A DNA stretch of 33,172 nt, taken from positions 1 to 33,172 of the forward strand of contig NZ_WJFC01000145.1 of assembly GCF_009725235.1 (NCBI RefSeq), in the 5' to 3' direction. Source of the stretch: Scytonema sp. UIC 10036 (GTDB lineage Bacteria; Cyanobacteriota; Cyanobacteriia; Cyanobacteriales; Nostocaceae). The notes under the pieces were generated by a model. That model was not told the origin of the DNA. It ran no database searches and was given only the letters and a program-made list of their open reading frames with translations. The first letter of the stretch is position 1; the number at the start of each line of letters is the position of its first letter. A program made the position numbers and the translations under genes. This document shows, in pieces, positions 17,801-24,773 of the stretch.

Positions 17801-19149
17801 AGTATTCACTGCAAATTGGTAACTCGACTCAGCCAATCAACGGCAGCAGTAACGCAACAGTTAACGTTCGAGCCGCAAGACCAACTACCACGACAAGCAC
17901 AACATCAGTAACTTTAGCGGTTCCCGGTCAATCTGTCATTTTAACGGGCAATGTTAGCATAGGGACACAAGAGAGCGGTACTCCAACAGGTAGCATCACA
18001 TTTATGAATGGCGACATTATCTTGGGTACTGTTAACTTAGAGCCAAACGCCACCAGCGCCAGCTTAACTACTAATGCTTTAGGTGTGGGTACTCACAACA
18101 TCAAAGCAGTTTATAGCGGTGACAGCAATTTTGCCACCAGTAATAGTGATATCAAGACTACAGTTAAATGGGGTTCTTTTAACTTTGACAGCCAGCTCCA
18201 CCTTTGGGTCAATCAAGGTAAAGACTTAACCAACTTGTTATTTAACAACAACTACTACCTTGCAAATAACTCTGACGTAGCGGCGGCAGTTGCTAACGGT
18301 CAATTCACTAGTGGCTTACAACACTTCTTACAGTATGGCAAGTTCGAGGGTCGAGATCCCAGCGTAATCTTTAGTAATAGCCTGTACTTAAGCCAAAACT
18401 CAGATGTAGCAGCAGTGGTTGCCAAAGGACAAATGCGTAGTGGTTTTGAGCATTTTATTAATTATGGGTTTAATGAGCACCGGGATTTGAGAATGCTATC
18501 GTTTGACGAAGGTTACTACTTGGCACAAAACCAAGATGTGTTCGCCGCAGTCAAGACAAATGCATTCAATAGTGGATTTGAACACTACCTGCTTCATGGA
18601 CAAAAAGAAGGACGCAATCCCACCGCTAACTTTGATGAAGCTTACTACTTAGACAATAACTTAGATGCCAAGAGTGCCGTGACTCAAGGGATTTTTAAGA
18701 GTGGGTTCGATCACTTCGTTAGTTTTGGGATGTTTGAAAACCGCAATCCTGTAAGTGACTTTAATAGTGGTGAATATCTATCTGCCAACTCAGATATAGT
18801 GGAGTCCGTTGCACAAGGAAACTTGAAGAGTGGGGTGCAACATGCTGTGCGATACGGACAATATGAGGCACGAACTTTCTTCCCTCAACTATTTGACGAA
18901 CATGACTACTTAACTGAGTACTCAGATGTAGCTGGTGCTGTTGCTCAAGGATTGTTTAAGTCTGGTTTAGATCACTTTATCCAACATGGACAAAAAGAAG
19001 GTCGTCGTCCCAGCAAAATTTATAACGAACAATTCTACTTGACTAGATACTCAGATGTAGCTGATGCTGTCACTCAAGGATTTTTCAAGACTGGATTTGA
19101 ACATTTCATCCTTTACGGGCGGGCTGAAGGTCGATTTGGCATTAACTAA
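14824..19149 (+). CDS. Giant L-type lectin protein with Calx-beta, cadherin-like, Ig-like and NPDV repeats
   Basis: A 1441-aa paralogue of the preceding gene with an expanded middle. Residues about 1-285 are an L-type lectin domain (GADGISFFLIDGS present). There are three Calx-beta domains alternating with three cadherin-like beta-sandwich domains (pattern SEDVLSIAGQS...GVLTLTGTGSVEQYQSALR). An Ig-like repeat follows at about 1017-1110 (TGSITFMNGDIILGTV). Seven NPDV-type repeats run from about 1118 to the end. Residues 310-552 and 553-795 are encoded by two essentially identical 729-base units, with a third partial copy after them. No signal peptide, anchor or RTX motif is seen. The expected role is an extracellular carbohydrate-binding adhesin or sheath protein; the ligand is unknown. 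It ends ahead of a convergent minus-strand cluster. Confidence 0.85.
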   Translation: MDNQLILNESFTGSDVNQYSWIYGNGGGLALDPFLTARSQTTPSAQGGLPGGGTDAPDNGALRLTNNSANQASFVIYNQPINSASGLSINFDLYSYGGSGADGISFFLIDGSANPTKAGAPGGSLGYSNSPTGTAGIVGGYIGIGFDEFGNFSASGYGNGGVGQIKDSVVIRGSEKTGYQYLTGKQLPSGNSIDNTNTSQRSDSKQKVQIDITPGGLVSVQMDLNQNGTFETNEKLIDNFNVTTSNNSLPQTFKFGFSASTGGSTNVHEINNFKTNTFTGSYIPLVNFTTTNATVNENGSLTVNAQLDLATSSEVTVPLTLSGAATNGIDYNIPASITFGANQTTASVTLTPTNDTLFTANKTVNIAMGTPTHAQLSPQNNVFTATIVDDDLPSFSNVSGINYIRNAPAVAIAPSLTVGNVDPNATLTGAKVAIKDGFPSEDVLSIAGQSGTSGTIANTSIQWSYSNGVLTLTGTGSVEQYQSALRQVAYSNPTSANTTPRTVGYSLQAGGPQWVDGNGSTTITYVPFVKFTTTNANVAENNNLAIEAQLDVATSSEVTVPLTLSGAATNGIDYNIPASITFGANQTTASVTLTPTNDTLFTANKTVNIAMGTPTHAQLSPQNNVFTATIVDDDLPSFSNVSGINYIRNAPAVAIAPSLTVGNVDPNATLTGAKVAIKDGFPSEDVLSIAGQSGTSGTIANTSIQWSYSNGVLTLTGTGSVEQYQSALRQVAYSNPTSANTTPRTVGYSLQAGGPQWVDGNGSTTITYVPFVKFTTTNANVAENNNLAIEAQLDVATSSEVTVPLTLSGAATNGIDYNIPASITFGANQTTASVTLTPTNDTLFTANKTVNIAMGTPTHAQLSPQNNVFTATIVDDDLPSFNVSGNITYTRNDAPTAIAPQLSIGNADSNAIVAGGKVAIKDGFSSSEDVLSILGQSSSGLIAGTNITWNYDNNAGILTLTGDDSVTNYQSVLSKVAYNDTSTTPNTAQRTLEYSLQIGNSTQPINGSSNATVNVRAARPTTTTSTTSVTLAVPGQSVILTGNVSIGTQESGTPTGSITFMNGDIILGTVNLEPNATSASLTTNALGVGTHNIKAVYSGDSNFATSNSDIKTTVKWGSFNFDSQLHLWVNQGKDLTNLLFNNNYYLANNSDVAAAVANGQFTSGLQHFLQYGKFEGRDPSVIFSNSLYLSQNSDVAAVVAKGQMRSGFEHFINYGFNEHRDLRMLSFDEGYYLAQNQDVFAAVKTNAFNSGFEHYLLHGQKEGRNPTANFDEAYYLDNNLDAKSAVTQGIFKSGFDHFVSFGMFENRNPVSDFNSGEYLSANSDIVESVAQGNLKSGVQHAVRYGQYEARTFFPQLFDEHDYLTEYSDVAGAVAQGLFKSGLDHFIQHGQKEGRRPSKIYNEQFYLTRYSDVADAVTQGFFKTGFEHFILYGRAEGRFGIN
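15751..17466. repeat. Tandem 729-base intragenic repeat (two full copies plus a partial third)
   Basis: Copy 1 is 15751-16479 and copy 2 is 16480-17208; I see no difference between them. A third copy from 17209 is near-identical up to about 17460 (one GAT to GAC change), then diverges. The unit is 243 codons, so the frame is kept, and it encodes one Calx-beta plus one cadherin-like domain. Confidence 0.92.
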
Positions 19150-19186
19150 CTGCTAGTCTCAGCTGCTTTTTCTAAGGGCTGATTTT

Positions 19187-19220
19187 TGCACCTCGATATA
19201 TAGTTGAATATCGAGGTGCA
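19187..19220. terminator. Perfect 13-bp hairpin between convergent genes
   Basis: TGCACCTCGATAT pairs with ATATCGAGGTGCA around an 8-base loop. It lies between the stop codons of the plus-strand lectin gene and the minus-strand EamA-like gene, the right place for a bidirectional terminator. A run of five T lies just before the stem on the plus strand, and no clear T-run follows it in either direction. Confidence 0.6.
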
Positions 19221-19240
19221 TAGTTATTCTTAGCTGTAGT

Positions 19241-19609
19241 TTATTTTTTCCAAACTATCAATATGACTCCAGTGACAATCAAGCTTAAACCCACCAATCG
19301 GCTAGTAGGTATGGATTCTTTAAATACAAAGTAACCTAACAAGACCGAAAAAACATAGACTAAGGACACTGATGGACCGGCTATGCTTAAGTTAACTCTC
19401 GTCAGTAGAAGTATATATGCTAGAGCACCAATAGCATAGCTTGCTAATCCTAATATAAGCTCGGGTATTGTAATAATGCTTAGGATATGGCTGACAGCAT
19501 TATCAACACTAACCCTTCCTAACTTAGTTGCTCCAGCTTTTAAAAAAAACTGCCCTGTAACGCTAGTTAGAACGGACATAACTAATAAAAAAAATTCTTG
19601 CAGTGTCAC
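19241..19609 (-). CDS. Four-helix EamA/DMT-like membrane protein (copy 2)
   Basis: A 122-aa, four-helix, half-size EamA-type protein, about 72% identical by hand count to the one at 8732-9100. Shared segments include GQFFLK, GALAYILLLTRV and SVLLGYF-FKESIP. Its start is 32 bases after the stop of the GT-C-like gene on the same strand, so the two are probably cotranscribed. That pairing resembles ArnT with ArnE/ArnF and suggests a flippase for a polyprenyl-phosphate sugar used by the GT-C enzyme. This is inference from context; substrate is unknown. Confidence 0.8.
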   Translation of the reverse strand: MTLQEFFLLVMSVLTSVTGQFFLKAGATKLGRVSVDNAVSHILSIITIPELILGLASYAIGALAYILLLTRVNLSIAGPSVSLVYVFSVLLGYFVFKESIPTSRLVGLSLIVTGVILIVWKK

Positions 19610-19641
19610 AGAATTTTCCTCACACTGATTGTTTAATAATA

Positions 19642-21114
19642 TTATTGAATAACCTTACGTAAGCCACATTCCTCAGAATTATGAGCAGCTTTTATTGAGT
19701 AAGTAGTTTTATAAAACTTAGAAGCGTATAAAAACGTATCTGGTTGCTTCCCAACAATGCACACTTTATCACCTTGATGAATTTGCTCTAAAACCCTATT
19801 GTCAATCATCGCTCTCTTACGTGCATCCAAACTGTAAAAATGCGGTAATATATACGTACCTTTTGTCATTAAGATAACAAGAGTAAGGAATAAAAAGGAT
19901 GTCAGACCTAATTTTCTGACATTAACCATTTTATTTTCATTAGGAACTAAGTGATCGGTACATATTAGATGTAAATTTAAGGATACTAAACAAATTATCC
20001 AGTACATATAAAACCTTAGTACATGGGACTGAGGCATTATTGCTGTGATCGAAGAAATTATTATAAAAAAATATATAGCAGCTTTACTCTTGTATGAACT
20101 CTTCTTACAAGATATATATCCAATTATAGCTATATTTATTAACACGTAAATTCCAAAATAGCCACCCATAACCCATGCTTTTGAGCCAGGTGTCACATTA
20201 CCTTGATCTATTACCCATAGTACAGAACGTTTTGCGTCAAAAGCATTAACTTCTAATATTGAATAAATCCATCTAATAATTCTTGATGAATTTTGTAGGT
20301 AGTCTGGCACATCATTTGGTATACCTTCTCTATAATTTAGAGGTGTACCCAAGACTTCGATTTTGACAGGATAAGCTGGATTTCCATAAAGTACAGTATT
20401 TTTAATAGGAGTCCAAAAAATAACGAAAAATCCAATTAGACCGAGCGAGAGAAAAATTATAATTTCTTTCTTTTTTATATGCTGATTTCTAAATCTATTT
20501 AAATTTGCTGAAACAAATTTACCTATCATAAAGCAAAGAGCTAGCAAAATTATAGGTATAACTTGTAATTTAGAATTAGCTGCACAAGCAGCAGCAGCAA
20601 ATACAACAAACCCATTGTTTTTCGTATAATTAATTTGATTAGTATAAAATAAATAAGTCATCATTATTAAGATAGAAATGCATATATTGGTGAATAAATC
20701 AACATAAGAAGATGTAGAGTGTATTTGAACCATAGGAACAGCTAAGAGTGATATAGCCGAAAGATGCACGGGAATTTGTAGATATTTTTTCAAAAAGAAT
20801 AGGTATACCAAAAAACTAGTAAAGCAGACTAAGTTAGTTGCTTGAACACGATTAAAAATAAACCAAAAGAATCCTTGAAAAAATTCGGGAAGAAGTGGAA
20901 AGCCTTGATATCTGTACTCAATTTGATTTTCAAAAATGTATTCTTCTGGGGGAACTAGACCCCAAAGGCGTGCTGCAAAAGGCAAATGATAGTTCCATGT
21001 ATCCCAAGTTCCGTCTATGTCAATGAAACTTTTGAGAAATAAGGATATTATCAGGATAATACCGATATATGGCAGAGATTTATCAAGAACAGTAAAAAGA
21101 TTTTTGTACGTCAT
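19642..21114 (-). CDS. GT-C-like multi-spanning glycosyltransferase (putative)
   Basis: A 490-aa membrane protein with about ten to twelve hydrophobic segments and a soluble C-terminal end (GDKVCIVGKQPDTFLYASKF). After the first helix lies a loop with acidic and aromatic residues, DGTWDTWNYHLPF at about residues 34-46. This matches the position of the catalytic aspartate in GT-C fold enzymes that use polyprenyl-phosphate sugars (PMT/ArnT-like). Sequence conservation elsewhere is low, so the assignment rests on topology and this loop. It stands last but one in the minus-strand polysaccharide cluster, just upstream of a 4-TM flippase-like gene. An alternative is a Wzy-like polymerase or other cluster membrane protein. 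Confidence 0.6.
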   Translation of the reverse strand: MTYKNLFTVLDKSLPYIGIILIISLFLKSFIDIDGTWDTWNYHLPFAARLWGLVPPEEYIFENQIEYRYQGFPLLPEFFQGFFWFIFNRVQATNLVCFTSFLVYLFFLKKYLQIPVHLSAISLLAVPMVQIHSTSSYVDLFTNICISILIMMTYLFYTNQINYTKNNGFVVFAAAACAANSKLQVIPIILLALCFMIGKFVSANLNRFRNQHIKKKEIIIFLSLGLIGFFVIFWTPIKNTVLYGNPAYPVKIEVLGTPLNYREGIPNDVPDYLQNSSRIIRWIYSILEVNAFDAKRSVLWVIDQGNVTPGSKAWVMGGYFGIYVLINIAIIGYISCKKSSYKSKAAIYFFIIISSITAIMPQSHVLRFYMYWIICLVSLNLHLICTDHLVPNENKMVNVRKLGLTSFLFLTLVILMTKGTYILPHFYSLDARKRAMIDNRVLEQIHQGDKVCIVGKQPDTFLYASKFYKTTYSIKAAHNSEECGLRKVIQ

Positions 21115-21229
21115 TTGAATTTACTAAGATAGACGCTGTTTTAATTGAAACTATCTAGAAATTTAACAAGTTTTTAGGAATTAATTGGTTAATTGGCATA
21201 GCTTCATTTTTCCAACTTGTACTTATCTA

Positions 21230-22296
21230 CTATATTTTTTTTAACCAGATACTTCCACCAGGATTTTTCATGCATAAAGCATCTTTTCTATAAAGAATTC
21301 CTGATAGAATCTTCTAAAAAAGTATTAAATAATACTATTTTGAAAAGTGATTATATTGTAAAAAACTTTTCAATAAATAAATTTCATTCAAGCTCTGCCT
21401 TCATATATCCATTCTTTAGGATATTCAAAGGGATAAAAAATATCGTGAAAGTGAATATATACTCCACTGTTTAAACTAGGAAGAATTCGAGCAAAAATAT
21501 AGTTTACATCACTATTTATCTTAGCAACATGAGTAGAATCAATAAACAAAAAATCTCCTGGCATCAGCTCTAAAAAAATATTTAAACTGACATCTTGTAA
21601 ATTTTTTTGAATAATTTCTACTCTACTTTTATCCTCTTCCTTCATAAGAGATCTTACCAGTTCTGGATAAGGTTCAATTAAGGTAATAGATATAGTATTA
21701 TTGAAAAATAATTCATTAGTGTCCAAAGTAACGCAAGATGAATACCCAGAGCCAACTTCAATTATTCTCTTTGGTTTTACATACCTAATCATGGAATATA
21801 GAAAGATGGCATCAGAATAGGAATAAGCAGGATTTTCAAAAAAATATCTCAGGTTTTCTTTTTTAGAAGAATCAAAAGGCAATTCTTGATAGTACTGTTG
21901 TAATTCATTCAATAAACTAACTTGCTCTTGCTCGTTTAAGTCAACGCCTAGAACTTGCTTTTCTGAGTTATTCCAAATCTGTTTTTCTTTCAGCTTAATC
22001 TCATTGATTGATGGAATAGGTGAATAGTAGTGTCCCGCAGGTACCCACATTTGCAATTGAGACTTTTTAAGGTCTAATTGATTAAGTTGCAGATAGCATC
22101 GCTCTATCTCTTTTTCTTGTGTCTTTAACTTATGTTCCTGCTGATTAAGTTGCAGATAGCATCGCTCTATCTCTTTTTCTTGTGTCTTTAACTTATGTTC
22201 CTGCTGATGAACTTGCTGCCGCAATTGATGTAACTCTTGAAAGAATTGTTTGAAGTAAGGTAAACTTTTAATAAATTTCTTGGCTTGACTTTTCAT
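21230..22296 (-). pseudogene. Class I methyltransferase with coiled-coil N-terminus, 3' end frameshifted
   Basis: The open part (stop at 21388) gives 302 aa. It has an N-terminal coiled coil at about 15-80 containing a 21-residue duplication, then a Rossmann methyltransferase with IIEVGSGYSS near 178-187, DFLFIDSTHVAK, and HFHDIFYPFEYPKEW close to the end. Family members continue beyond EGRA. The DNA downstream does encode the rest, but in other frames. Restoring one base at each of four places recovers WNEIYLLKSFLQYNHF, then KIVLFNTFLED, FYQEFFIEKM and CMKNPGGSIWLKKI, ending at a TAG at 21230-21232. The gene therefore appears recently broken near its 3' end. Whether the truncated protein works is unknown. 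Sequencing error cannot be excluded because each gap is a single base. Confidence 0.75.
22080..22205. repeat. 63-base tandem duplication in the methyltransferase coiled coil
   Basis: Two identical 63-base units lie head to tail and encode 21 residues each (QQEHKLKTQEKEIERCYLQLN with one-residue phasing differences). Twenty-one residues equal three heptads, so the coiled-coil register is kept. Confidence 0.85.
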
Positions 22297-22376
22297 AGTA
22301 ACACTCTAATTAACCTGTTGTTGACACTAGAAAAAGTAAAAAACAACACTTGACTCCTCCACTAAAATTTACATTA

Positions 22377-24773
22377 TTATGATACGTTTTTTTCAAGAAT
22401 ATTTTTTAGAGCCAAAACAAAAGACTCTTTTGAACATTCATTTTGAACTCGTTTCAGAGCATTACGCCTAATAGATTCCCACAAATGGCGATTTGTGTAA
22501 AGTTCAACGCATTTTTCAGCAAAATTTTTAGGTTCATCAGCGGCTAGCAACTCAACACCATCTTGCCAACCCACTTGAGATTCTATCAATGAGGTTGTAA
22601 CTATCGGTAATCCAAAAGCAGCCGCATGATGTACTTTAAAAGGAATACCTGCTGCAAATCGAGTTGGTGCAACAAAAATACGCGATTGATTGTAGTAATC
22701 AGTCAAATCTTCTACTTTGCCAATAACTTTAATATTCTCATTAGCAAGGTTAACAATCTTCTCCGAGCTGTTTGAACCCACAATCAAAAATTTTATATCT
22801 TGCCCTAGCATATTTTGTATTTGTGGAAATATTTTTTCCACAAACCAACACACTGAATCTGCATTCGGACTTGAACAATCATGTATCGCACCTACAAATA
22901 AAATGTTATGTCGCTTTTCAAAAGAATTTTCAGTTGCTGTTAAGGGTACTGTATGTCCGAGGGAATAAACTTTTTTAAATCCATATTTACAAAATTGCTG
23001 GCGCTCTGCGTCTGATACGGAAATAATTGCATTTGCGCCTTGTGCTAATTGCAATTCTTTATGAATTAAATTCTCTAACTCACTATTAGATACCTTTTCC
23101 CCATTTAATCTACGTTGAGCTACTTCTCGAATCGAGAAAATTGCTTCAGCATCATATATTATATTTGTATTTAAAAACCAATCAGGATGTTTTTCTAAAA
23201 AAGATTTAAAACTTCGCATATTGTGCGGTCTACTGACAATAATTATGTCATAATAACCTTTTCTTTCTTGTAGAAAATCTTTCAGTTTGCTATCACCATA
23301 ATTAATCATAACTTCTACTTCTTTAGGAATATCTTGGTATACACTGTCCCATAGCTCTTGGCACAAATCTAAAGGATAAAAAGTTACAAGATATTTTAGT
23401 TCAAGCAAAGCTAACAAGATCTCTCTTGCTCTAGGAAATCCACTACCTAAATATGAATGCGGAACTCTATCATCTAAAAATAAAACACGAGGACTGACTT
23501 TATTTGCATTTCTTGCTAGGACAAGACTCGAACTATACTCTAAATGATGTTCCTGAAGATATTTACTGTGCTTTTTGATAAATATCTCGCGATGAGTAGC
23601 TTGCAATTGTATGGCAACATCACTTGACTTTGAGCTAGCAAATTCATAATGTAATATGACTGCATCAGGGTCGTAAACCACTCGCTTACCCATTTGCCAT
23701 AGCCGTAAACAATAATCTGTTTCTTCGTAGTACGCTGGTTTGTAATCTGTATCAAAGCTACCCATTTGAAGAAATAGTTCTCGCTTGGTTAGTAAAAATG
23801 CTCCCGAACAATAATCTACATCTCTCTTATACATATACATAGGAGCAAAAGGAGAATCTCCACGACCATAACCCAAGCAAGAACCATCTTGCCAAACAAT
23901 ACTACCTGCTTCCTGTAAATAACCATCCATCAAAATAATTCTGCCACCAACTGCCCCAATATCATCAGACATTTCTATAGTTTTTACGGCAGAATCAATG
24001 CTTCCTGGTTGTAGTTGAGCATCATTATTGAGAAATAAAATGTACTTTCCTTTTGCTACTGCTGCTCCCTGATTAGCAGCTAATAGAAAATGTAAGTTTT
24101 GCTTATTACAAATTACTTTTGCACCTTCTATTCTTTCTAGTAATAAATGAGTATCATCATAAGAAGAATTATCTATTATTACTATTTCCATCGGAAGAGA
24201 AGTATTTCCACACAATGAGCGCAAACACTGTAGTGTTAATTCCGCTCTATTATGTAAAATCAGTATAACGGTGACCAAAGGATTTTGGGAATAGGGTAAA
24301 TTTAGTATAAATCTTGAGTACAAAAAACTTTTTAATGTACTCAAATACATTTTACTAACTTCTTTTTTGTAACTTTCGAGATGAACAGGCATTACAGAAG
24401 ACTTGTTATCTTCTGACTGAGAGGATGATAATAAAGATTTTAATTTTGAAGAAAAGGCAAGCGCGTTTGTGGAATTATCTTCTACAGCAAATAAATTGAC
24501 AATTTCCTGTGGATATGAAATCCTCAAGATTTTTTTTAGCTTAAACCACGCCGTCCGGAGCTTCCAGAATTTACTGGTTTGCATTGCAGTAATGATAGAC
24601 TGGAATAAGTGTAATTTTCCTTGAAGCCTACTTAACTCCGATTGGAGTTTCTCTAATTCTTGCTGCGTTTGTTGTAGTTGAGTTTCAGTACTCTGCAATT
24701 TGGACTGCAATAAGAAGTCTACTTGTGTTTGAACTAGTTCTATGTGTGGTTGTAACTGTTCCTGTTCACTCAT
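22377..24773 (-). CDS. GT2-GT4 fusion glycosyltransferase with N-terminal coiled coil
   Basis: A 798-aa two-domain enzyme. Residues about 10-62 form a coiled coil, followed by a SKFWKLRTAWFKLKK motif (67-81). Residues about 165-400 are a GT2 (GT-A fold) domain, with NND at 249-251 as the metal/nucleotide motif and EETDYCLR at about 350-357, as in rhamnosyl- and similar transferases. Residues about 410-795 are a GT4-like (GT-B fold) domain with ILFVGAIHD and AAGIPFKVHHAAAFGLPIV. In relatives I recall KVHEAA at this site; here His716 stands where Glu is expected. It likely adds two sugars to a surface glycan. The start overlaps the preceding methyltransferase gene by eight bases, indicating one operon. 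Confidence 0.85.
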   Translation of the reverse strand: MSEQEQLQPHIELVQTQVDFLLQSKLQSTETQLQQTQQELEKLQSELSRLQGKLHLFQSIITAMQTSKFWKLRTAWFKLKKILRISYPQEIVNLFAVEDNSTNALAFSSKLKSLLSSSQSEDNKSSVMPVHLESYKKEVSKMYLSTLKSFLYSRFILNLPYSQNPLVTVILILHNRAELTLQCLRSLCGNTSLPMEIVIIDNSSYDDTHLLLERIEGAKVICNKQNLHFLLAANQGAAVAKGKYILFLNNDAQLQPGSIDSAVKTIEMSDDIGAVGGRIILMDGYLQEAGSIVWQDGSCLGYGRGDSPFAPMYMYKRDVDYCSGAFLLTKRELFLQMGSFDTDYKPAYYEETDYCLRLWQMGKRVVYDPDAVILHYEFASSKSSDVAIQLQATHREIFIKKHSKYLQEHHLEYSSSLVLARNANKVSPRVLFLDDRVPHSYLGSGFPRAREILLALLELKYLVTFYPLDLCQELWDSVYQDIPKEVEVMINYGDSKLKDFLQERKGYYDIIIVSRPHNMRSFKSFLEKHPDWFLNTNIIYDAEAIFSIREVAQRRLNGEKVSNSELENLIHKELQLAQGANAIISVSDAERQQFCKYGFKKVYSLGHTVPLTATENSFEKRHNILFVGAIHDCSSPNADSVCWFVEKIFPQIQNMLGQDIKFLIVGSNSSEKIVNLANENIKVIGKVEDLTDYYNQSRIFVAPTRFAAGIPFKVHHAAAFGLPIVTTSLIESQVGWQDGVELLAADEPKNFAEKCVELYTNRHLWESIRRNALKRVQNECSKESFVLALKNILEKNVS

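Noticed and set aside
12054..19149. RTX-type type I secretion substrates
   Set aside because: No GGxGxD nonapeptide repeats are present in either lectin protein. Type I secretion remains possible but the hallmark is missing.
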